From Paraburkholderia ginsengiterrae (lineage in GTDB: Bacteria > Pseudomonadota > Gammaproteobacteria > Burkholderiales > Burkholderiaceae): a DNA stretch of 64,000 nucleotides. Numbering within the stretch: the stretch's first letter is position 1; the number at the start of each line of letters is the position of its first letter. The translations under genes and the position numbers were made by a program. Under the pieces are notes generated by a model. That model saw only the letters and a list, made by a program, of their open reading frames with translations, was not told the DNA's origin and made no database searches. The stretch is from assembly GCF_001645125.1 (NCBI RefSeq), contig NZ_LXKA01000371.1, positions 1 through 64,000 of the forward strand, given 5' to 3'. Positions 58,715 to 64,000 of this stretch are shown piece by piece.

Positions 58715-59111
58715 CCGGGATCTGCTGGTTGGTTCGCATGTCGGGCTTTGGCATTTAGAAGCGCCCCCCGCGGCCGTTGGTCCCGCCGGGTCATCGCCAT
58801 GTGGCTTCAGAACCTGCCGCCAGCCACGAAAGGCTGCTTCTACAACGCCAGCACCTTGTTGTAGACAACCCACCACACAGCAGCGTTGCGTTGCGGTCGC
58901 GCAAACGACTCATCATTGGGCATGAGCTCGAGCCTGACGGCCGAGAGTCATTGCATACGGGGGAAGTCCACCAGCTCGCACGCGCTGTCAACAACGCATC
59001 CACCCCACCGTCCACCGCTTCAGGGACGTGTTTCCCATCGGATAAATGACGGCCGCTGAATACCGCTGACTCACTGCCAGTCGACCACGCTCCCCCCTTG
59101 CACCACCTGGC
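58715..59111. other. Spacer between convergent genes
   Basis: The Rrf2 gene and the maleylacetate reductase gene end here from opposite sides. No further gene recognised; possible decayed sequence. Confidence 0.4.
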
Positions 59112-60182
59112 TCAGACCAGCTCTGGGCGGTGACCCCAATATGCATTCTCAAGCAACGCACGGATTGCCTCGCGATTTAGGGGACGAGGATTTGGATAGG
59201 GTTTGGTCAGTGCGGCGTCTGTTACACGATCAAGGTCGAATTGATTCACGCCAAGTTCTCGCAACGACTGAGGGATACCCAGTTGAGCCGCCAGATCAAA
59301 CAAACCTTGTGCCGCATCCTCCGCCCCCAACGCGCGGCAAATGGACGCCATCGCGTCTGGCGCCGCCCAAGCGTTGTACGCCGCCACATGGGGCAACACA
59401 ATTGTATGCGTTTCCGCATGCGGGAGATTCAGCATTCCCCCCAACGTGTGGCACAGCTTGTGATGTAGCGCAACTGAGGTCGTCCCAAGCACCGTCCCCG
59501 CGAGCCAGGCGCCATACAGGCACTCCTCTCGTGCATCGATATCTGTCGAATTTTGTACAACACGCGGCAAACCCCGCGCTAAATACCTTATGCCTTCTTC
59601 GGCGATCATTGACGTGACCGGATTGGCGTTCGCTGCATAGAGTGCCTCAACACAATGCGCGATTGCATTCATGCCACTAGTCGCGCTCATTCTGACCGGC
59701 AATGAAAGCGTGAGTTCCGGATCGTAAATGACCGTGCGTGGCAGCACCCTGATATCGTTCCCCGTCTTCTTCGCGCCGCCCTCAGTGATGCCATAGATAG
59801 GCGTCATCTCAGAGCCAGCGTAGGTGGTGGGAATCGCCAGAATCGGTATGCTGGACTCCAATGCAATAGCCTTTCCGAGTCCAATAGTTGAACCGCCACC
59901 GACAGCCACAATGCAATCGGCACCGAGACTGGCCGCAAGCAAACGTGCCTCGCGCGCTACCTCGATCGGCACGTGCATGGCCGCTTTGGGAAAGACACCG
60001 CTGCATCCACTGCCGAGCTTGCCGGCAATTGCTCGGGCGAGATCGACCTGCTCAGGCGTACAAACGACAAGGGCGCGCCCGACCCCCAACTGAGAGAACT
60101 CGGCAAGCAGATTGCTTAAGGCACCTCGACCGAAAACCACCCGCGACAAGATAGGCGAGAAAATGAAAGAACGCTGGAACAT
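59112..60182 (-). CDS. Maleylacetate reductase
   Basis: A 356-residue iron-alcohol-dehydrogenase-type enzyme that reduces maleylacetate to 3-oxoadipate with NAD(P)H. Typical blocks are VVFGRGALSNLLAE near the start, the dinucleotide-binding VAVGGGSTIGLGKAIA, AIPTTYAGSEMTPIYGIT, HHKLCHTLGGMLNLPHAETH and a PYPNPRPL segment near the C-terminus. The length is that of MacA/TfdF/LinF enzymes. Last gene of a probable operon after the hydroquinone dioxygenase and an alpha/beta hydrolase (161 bp gap). It can also drain maleylacetate from the hydroxyquinol dioxygenase at 49744-50622. Confidence 0.92.
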   Translation of the reverse strand: MFQRSFIFSPILSRVVFGRGALSNLLAEFSQLGVGRALVVCTPEQVDLARAIAGKLGSGCSGVFPKAAMHVPIEVAREARLLAASLGADCIVAVGGGSTIGLGKAIALESSIPILAIPTTYAGSEMTPIYGITEGGAKKTGNDIRVLPRTVIYDPELTLSLPVRMSATSGMNAIAHCVEALYAANANPVTSMIAEEGIRYLARGLPRVVQNSTDIDAREECLYGAWLAGTVLGTTSVALHHKLCHTLGGMLNLPHAETHTIVLPHVAAYNAWAAPDAMASICRALGAEDAAQGLFDLAAQLGIPQSLRELGVNQFDLDRVTDAALTKPYPNPRPLNREAIRALLENAYWGHRPELV

Positions 60183-60343
60183 AAAGATACCGAAATGTAT
60201 TTGTAGCTCAACAAGAATGCTGGCGCACCGCAGAGAATATATGCGTGCCCCAAATGCAAGTCGCCGTAGGAAGGGGCGCCTTTCCAGTAGACCGATTTCG
60301 CGATCTGGCGCCCCACCCAGCGTTTCTTACACCATCGTAGAGG

Positions 60344-61132
60344 TCAATGTGCGCCTTCGCCATCCGCGGCATTAGCGCTCGACGGATCCACGAAGCGCTC
60401 GATCGCCGATATCGTTGCGGCCGGGGTTTCGAACGTCGGATAGTGGCCCGCACCACGCAATACCTCTAGAGCCACATGTCGATACCACCGCAACGTGGTC
60501 TCGCGCGCAGCCGCCTCAGTACAGTTCGGATCATTCTCGCCAATGAGCACGAGCATTTTCGCATCCAGGCTCTGGACTTCTGCATGGATGTCCGTGCGAC
60601 TTGCATCAAGTGCATAGCTGGCGAGCGCGCGGCCGTCGATTTCACCCCAGGTGGATGCCACAATTTTGCGCGCAGTGGCTACCGAATAGCGGCCGGCCGT
60701 GCCCATCCGCACCAGTGCTTCGCGTCGCTCACGCGAATCGGCGAGCGATTGCATGAACGCAACCCGCTCCGGATCAGATCCAGCACCCTTTGCGCTTAGG
60801 CCGGCAATCGAAATGATCGCGTTCACGCGATTCGGCAACGCGGCAGCGAGCATTTGCGCGACTAACGCACCCAGCGAGTGGCCTGCCACAGCGAAGCGGC
60901 TCCAGCCCAAATATTCAATCAGTCGCACCGCATCAATGACCACTTCGCGCAAGGTCAGCAAGCCAACCTCCCCACGCGCCTCACCGTAGCCGCGGTACTC
61001 CGCGATCGCATATTGAAAGGCGTCCAAGTCCGCGTAGCGCAGCATGTCGTCAAAGGCGTCACGAGTGCCGAGCAAACCTGGAAACAGCAACACTTTATTC
61101 CGACCGCGCCCAACGAGTTTCATCGATTTCAC
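60344..61132 (-). CDS. Alpha/beta hydrolase of the hydroquinone operon
   Basis: A 262-residue cytoplasmic hydrolase without a signal peptide. Motifs are VLLFPGLLGTRDAFDD (oxyanion side), AEYRGYGEA, nucleophile S86 in AGHSLGAL, an acid in IGENDPN and catalytic His in GAGHYPTFETP. The GTG start follows AAGGAGG at 7-8 nt. It lies between the hydroquinone dioxygenase (45 bp upstream) and maleylacetate reductase, so it likely acts on the ring-cleavage product, for example by hydrolysing an acyl intermediate to give maleylacetate. Plain hydroquinone pathways use a semialdehyde dehydrogenase at this step, so a hydrolase hints at a substituted hydroquinone substrate. Confidence 0.85.
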   Translation of the reverse strand: MKSMKLVGRGRNKVLLFPGLLGTRDAFDDMLRYADLDAFQYAIAEYRGYGEARGEVGLLTLREVVIDAVRLIEYLGWSRFAVAGHSLGALVAQMLAAALPNRVNAIISIAGLSAKGAGSDPERVAFMQSLADSRERREALVRMGTAGRYSVATARKIVASTWGEIDGRALASYALDASRTDIHAEVQSLDAKMLVLIGENDPNCTEAAARETTLRWYRHVALEVLRGAGHYPTFETPAATISAIERFVDPSSANAADGEGAH

Positions 61133-61177
61133 GAGCGCCCCTCCTTCGTACTCGGATGTTGCAGCCGATTCTTCCCG

Positions 61178-62134
61178 TCATACATGAATGGGATCCTCCA
61201 CCTGCATCATCTTGCGCAAATCATCGTGCGACATGTCGAACTGCGGCGAGATCTTCAGCTCCGTGCCGAGCATTGACTCTTCTTCGTCCATCTTGAAGCC
61301 CAGCGATTTCGTCGCCTCAAACATGACGCCTCCCGGCGTGCGTACGTAGACGGACTCAAAATAACCCCGGTTCTTCCGGTCGGAAAAATCAGTGAACCCC
61401 ATACCCTCTGTATCAAACTTGACGCGTGCCTGGGCATCGTAGTCGGGAACGTCAAACGCGCCGTGATGAACAATGCCTTCCGCGAGCGTCCACGTACCTT
61501 GGCGCAGATCGGGGTCATGGAGGACATCGATCCGGCGGCCCGCCCCCCCCACGTCCGCTTCGTAGCGCGCGAAACGGCCGTCCGTCATGGTCAAGCGGAA
61601 ATGCCACGCATCTTTCATGAAGATGTCCATGTCCTCCAGTTCGCGCACGGTTGCAGTCCAATTGTGGAAGCCTCGTACAGCATACTGCTCGGGAACGTAC
61701 TCCGATTTCCATGGCTTGCGTGTGTCCAGCGGATCCTCGACAACCTCGAAGTCGATACCCGCGTGCACTACCCGAAGATACTTCTCACCAAACCGTTCCG
61801 ACTCCTCCGCGATCTCCACACCATTGCGGCGGAAATGCTCACGCCAGAACTCAAGCGAACCACCAGGGATGGAGTACGCAATAGCCGTGAACTGCCCCGA
61901 CCCCTTGCGGCCCATTAATCCCGTACGGCGCATCGGGAACGTTGTCATAACCGTGCCAGGCGTCCCGTCGGCATCGCTGAAGTACAGGTGGTAGATCGGA
62001 ATACGTCCGTCGTAGAACAGCGTGCGTTTGATGAAGCGCTGCCCAATGACCTTGACGAAGAAGTCAACGTCCCCTTGCGCAGTCGACGTGCAGAGCGTGA
62101 TGTGGTGGAGCCCACGGATTAGCCCAGTTTCCAT
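61178..62134 (-). CDS. Hydroquinone 1,2-dioxygenase (PcpA/LinE/MhqB type)
   Basis: A 318-residue Fe(II) extradiol dioxygenase of the vicinal-oxygen-chelate fold. It begins METGLIRGLHHITLCTS. Iron ligands: H11, H224 (AEGIVHHGAF) and E273 (GGVMFEATKS); the 49-residue gap between the second His and the Glu equals that in PcpA (227 to 276). This group cleaves hydroquinones (chloro- or methyl-substituted, or plain) next to one hydroxyl. The ATG follows AGGAGACGCA. First gene of an operon with the alpha/beta hydrolase and maleylacetate reductase; a LysR regulator gene lies upstream on the same strand. The exact substrate cannot be told from sequence. Confidence 0.88.
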   Translation of the reverse strand: METGLIRGLHHITLCTSTAQGDVDFFVKVIGQRFIKRTLFYDGRIPIYHLYFSDADGTPGTVMTTFPMRRTGLMGRKGSGQFTAIAYSIPGGSLEFWREHFRRNGVEIAEESERFGEKYLRVVHAGIDFEVVEDPLDTRKPWKSEYVPEQYAVRGFHNWTATVRELEDMDIFMKDAWHFRLTMTDGRFARYEADVGGAGRRIDVLHDPDLRQGTWTLAEGIVHHGAFDVPDYDAQARVKFDTEGMGFTDFSDRKNRGYFESVYVRTPGGVMFEATKSLGFKMDEEESMLGTELKISPQFDMSHDDLRKMMQVEDPIHV

Positions 62135-62287
62135 TGCGTCTCCTAGTTGATGAACAGCCCATCCGGCACAACTTCTTTAGAGCCGGTAGGCATGGGAGCG
62201 AGTATGGATAAGGGGGGAAAGAAGCGCCACCCTCTTCGCTGAATGGGCTGCATGCCGAATCAGCATGAAACTAGGAAAGTGAAGGCG

Positions 62288-63265
62288 TCAGCCGCCCAGC
62301 GTCGTCGAATCGGGAGGAGCAAGCCCGTCGACGCCCTCGAGACCATCAGGATTGGCCAGCAAAGTGTAGATCAAATCCCGGAACCACTTGTTCGCGGAGT
62401 CCTTGTGGAAGCGCTCGTGCCAGAATTGCCGCACGGTGAAACCAGGGATATCGACGGGCAATTCCAGGACCTGGGCGCCAAGGAGTTGTGAAATCTGCTC
62501 GCCTGCTCGCCGGGAGACGGTGAAGAGCGCGTCTGAGCTCGGGAGTGTAGTGATTGCTGTAAGGAAGTTCGGGACAATGACCGCGAAGCGCGCGGCGGGA
62601 ATATTTTCCAACAAGAAGCGTTCCAAGGCTTCATAACCAGTCGGAAGTGGAGCAACCAACGCGTGAGAAGCGGACAAATAGTCACTACGCGTCAGGTTCC
62701 CATGTATCGTCGGATGCGCGCGGCGCACGAGACAAACATAGTCGGAGTAATACAAGCGCCGCTGGTAGAACGCTTGCCGGTTGACAGCGAAGCTGCCCAC
62801 GGCCACGTCCACCTCGCCCTGCTCCAGCATTTCATCGACCCCGTGACGCGGAGCATTGGTAGCCCGGACGCGAATTCCCGGTGCATTCCTCGACAGGAAT
62901 GAAAGCAGCTTTGGCAATAGGAAGGCAGCGCCAAAATCCGTTGCCGCAAAACTGAACGTGCGGGACGAAGTAGCAGGGTCGAAGTCGGTCGAGCCCTCTA
63001 GCGCCTCCTGCATCAGCTGAATCATCAAGGCAATCTTTGGGGCAAGTTCATGCGCTCGCGGCGTCGGCGACATGCCGCCAGATACCCGCACGAATAAAGG
63101 GTCACCAAAATACTGCCGCAACCTTGCGAGCGACTGACTCACTAGCGGCTGGCTCATTCCGAGACTGTCACCCGCTACCGTGAGACTACCTTTGCGCATA
63201 ACCGCGTCGAACACGACCAACAGCCGTAAATCGAGCGACGCAGCGAGACCATTGCTGACTGTCAC
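62288..63265 (-). CDS. LysR-type transcriptional regulator
   Basis: A 325-residue activator/repressor. The N-terminal helix-turn-helix reads LRLLVVFDAVMRKGSLTVAG and LGMSQPLVSQSLARLRQYFG; an effector-binding domain follows (VDVAVGSFAVNRQAFYQ and a LALVAPLPTGYEALE-like segment). Start: GTG at 63265 is chosen because GGGAGGT lies 7 nt upstream; a longer frame to 63358 exists without a ribosome site. It lies upstream of the hydroquinone operon on the same strand and divergent from the porin gene, and probably controls one or both in response to an aromatic inducer. Confidence 0.9.
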   Translation of the reverse strand: MTVSNGLAASLDLRLLVVFDAVMRKGSLTVAGDSLGMSQPLVSQSLARLRQYFGDPLFVRVSGGMSPTPRAHELAPKIALMIQLMQEALEGSTDFDPATSSRTFSFAATDFGAAFLLPKLLSFLSRNAPGIRVRATNAPRHGVDEMLEQGEVDVAVGSFAVNRQAFYQRRLYYSDYVCLVRRAHPTIHGNLTRSDYLSASHALVAPLPTGYEALERFLLENIPAARFAVIVPNFLTAITTLPSSDALFTVSRRAGEQISQLLGAQVLELPVDIPGFTVRQFWHERFHKDSANKWFRDLIYTLLANPDGLEGVDGLAPPDSTTLGG

Positions 63266-63354
63266 CGCTGAGACCTCCCTTGATTTCGCAGCGATCCTCA
63301 TATACCAGCGCTTGCACGTCAATAGGGAAAGACCTTGACCGCTGCCAAGGACGC

Positions 63355-63382
63355 GCATTCATATTTGGCATAACGTGAATGC
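63355..63382. promoter_or_regulatory. 28-bp dyad between lysR and porin genes
   Basis: Arms GCATTCA (63355-63361) and TGAATGC (63376-63382) around 14 bp. It lies midway between the divergent lysR and porin starts (~90 and ~84 bp away). Size and position fit a LysR-type recognition site. Confidence 0.5.
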
Positions 63383-63465
63383 AGGTTCATGTGTCGACAG
63401 CACGCGGTTGGCCCGTTAGTTTGCTAGGAGCAGCAAACGACAAACAGAACGGGTTTAGGAGACAA

Positions 63466-64000
63466 ATGAGCAAATCGATCATCAAGGTTGTGGTGCTTGC
63501 TTCAGCGATAACCATGACCGCAGCCGCACATGCGCAAAGTTCAGTGACACTCTATGGGATCATCGACACTGGGATTGACTGGGAGAACCACGTTGCCAAT
63601 GGACCTGGACAAAAAACCTCCAGTGGCTCTGCTGTTCGCATGACATCCCTGTCATCTTCACTACCATCGCGGTGGGGACTGAGAGGCGATGAAGACCTCG
63701 GCAACAACTTGCATGCGATCTTTGAACTCGAGAACGGATTTTCGCCCAGCACGGGCGTTCTGGAGAACGGCGGGCGTCTGTTTGGACGCTCAGCGTGGGT
63801 CGGTGTGCAAACACCTTATGGTACGGTTAAATTCGGTCGGCAAATCAACATGACCTATGTTGGGCTACTCAGAAGTACCGTGTTGGGCCCCAGCCTGTAT
63901 TCCATCGCCTCGCTTGATCCGTATTTGCCGAACGCACGCTCCGATAACGCGGTTAGCTACCTCGGCACTTATCAGCACTTCGTCCTGGGCGCAACATACA
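63466..64000 (+). CDS. Outer-membrane general porin, N-terminal part
   Basis: The gene runs off the right edge; 178 residues are visible. It starts with ATG after TTTAGGAGAC. The signal peptide is MSKSIIKVVVLASAITMTAA plus AHA, with the mature protein starting QSSVTLYGIIDTGIDW, the standard first strand of Burkholderiales porins of the OmpC/Gram-negative trimeric family. Further typical blocks are SRWGLRGDEDLGNNLHAIFE, RLFGRSAWVGVQTPYGTV and FGRQINMTY. It forms a diffusion channel and, beside LysR and the hydroquinone operon, may take up aromatic acids or phenols. Confidence 0.95.
   Translation, partial: MSKSIIKVVVLASAITMTAAAHAQSSVTLYGIIDTGIDWENHVANGPGQKTSSGSAVRMTSLSSSLPSRWGLRGDEDLGNNLHAIFELENGFSPSTGVLENGGRLFGRSAWVGVQTPYGTVKFGRQINMTYVGLLRSTVLGPSLYSIASLDPYLPNARSDNAVSYLGTYQHFVLGATY

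Overview
The window looks like a chromosomal or megaplasmid segment of a Burkholderiaceae bacterium (Paraburkholderia, Caballeronia or Burkholderia type). The hints are protein family types: short H-NS proteins of the beta-proteobacterial kind, a Burkholderiales-type general porin, a long tyrosine integrase with a DUF3701-like N-terminus, a class II ribonucleotide reductase tail, and an aromatic ring-cleavage cluster. No rRNA, tRNA or CRISPR array was seen.

Left edge (1-0.8 kb): the end of a B12-dependent ribonucleotide reductase and its terminator mark the backbone. From about 1.4 to 49 kb the window is an accessory island packed with putative defence modules, separated by IS debris and gene-poor stretches. 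In order: a small XRE regulator, a DUF5677 protein and a PLD-family nuclease; an IS5 relic; a 1666-residue NERD nuclease / double kinase-like / SF1 helicase fusion with an overlapping partner; a 1272-residue protein with a PD-(D/E)XK-like front end; a tyrosine recombinase; a metallopeptidase-like (HExxH) gene split by an intact IS21-family element with a 6-bp target duplication; an unusual H-NS protein with two DNA-binding domains; a PLD nuclease plus unknown partner (overlapping genes) and a second H-NS; a three-gene ABC-3C system (DUF3732 ATPase, middle component, Cap4-like nuclease protein); a two-gene unit of a Rad50-like ATPase and a nitrilase-fold protein; an orphan MbcA/ParS-like antitoxin; metallo-beta-lactamase (MBL) proteins; and an operon of MBL, E2-E1-JAB fusion and patatin phospholipase.

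Right part (49-64 kb): catabolic and sensory genes. These are a hydroxyquinol-type intradiol dioxygenase, a ModA-like binding protein, a chemoreceptor, a periplasmic alpha/beta hydrolase, a quinone oxidoreductase with a SnoaL-like partner divergent from an Rrf2 regulator (with a perfect palindrome between them), and an operon of a PcpA/LinE/MhqB-type hydroquinone 1,2-dioxygenase, an alpha/beta hydrolase and maleylacetate reductase. A LysR regulator lies upstream, and a porin runs off the right edge. Intradiol cleavage of hydroxyquinol and extradiol cleavage of a substituted hydroquinone both lead to maleylacetate, so one reductase can serve both routes into the 3-oxoadipate pathway.

The most novel-looking systems are (1) nitrilase-fold protein plus Rad50-like ATPase (34.6-39.5 kb), (2) the NERD-kinase-helicase giant with its partner (5.6-12.1 kb), and (3) the MBL / E2-E1-JAB / patatin operon without a recognisable nucleotidyltransferase or ubiquitin-like protein (43.6-48.2 kb). 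All function calls are made by eye from motifs; no database search was run.
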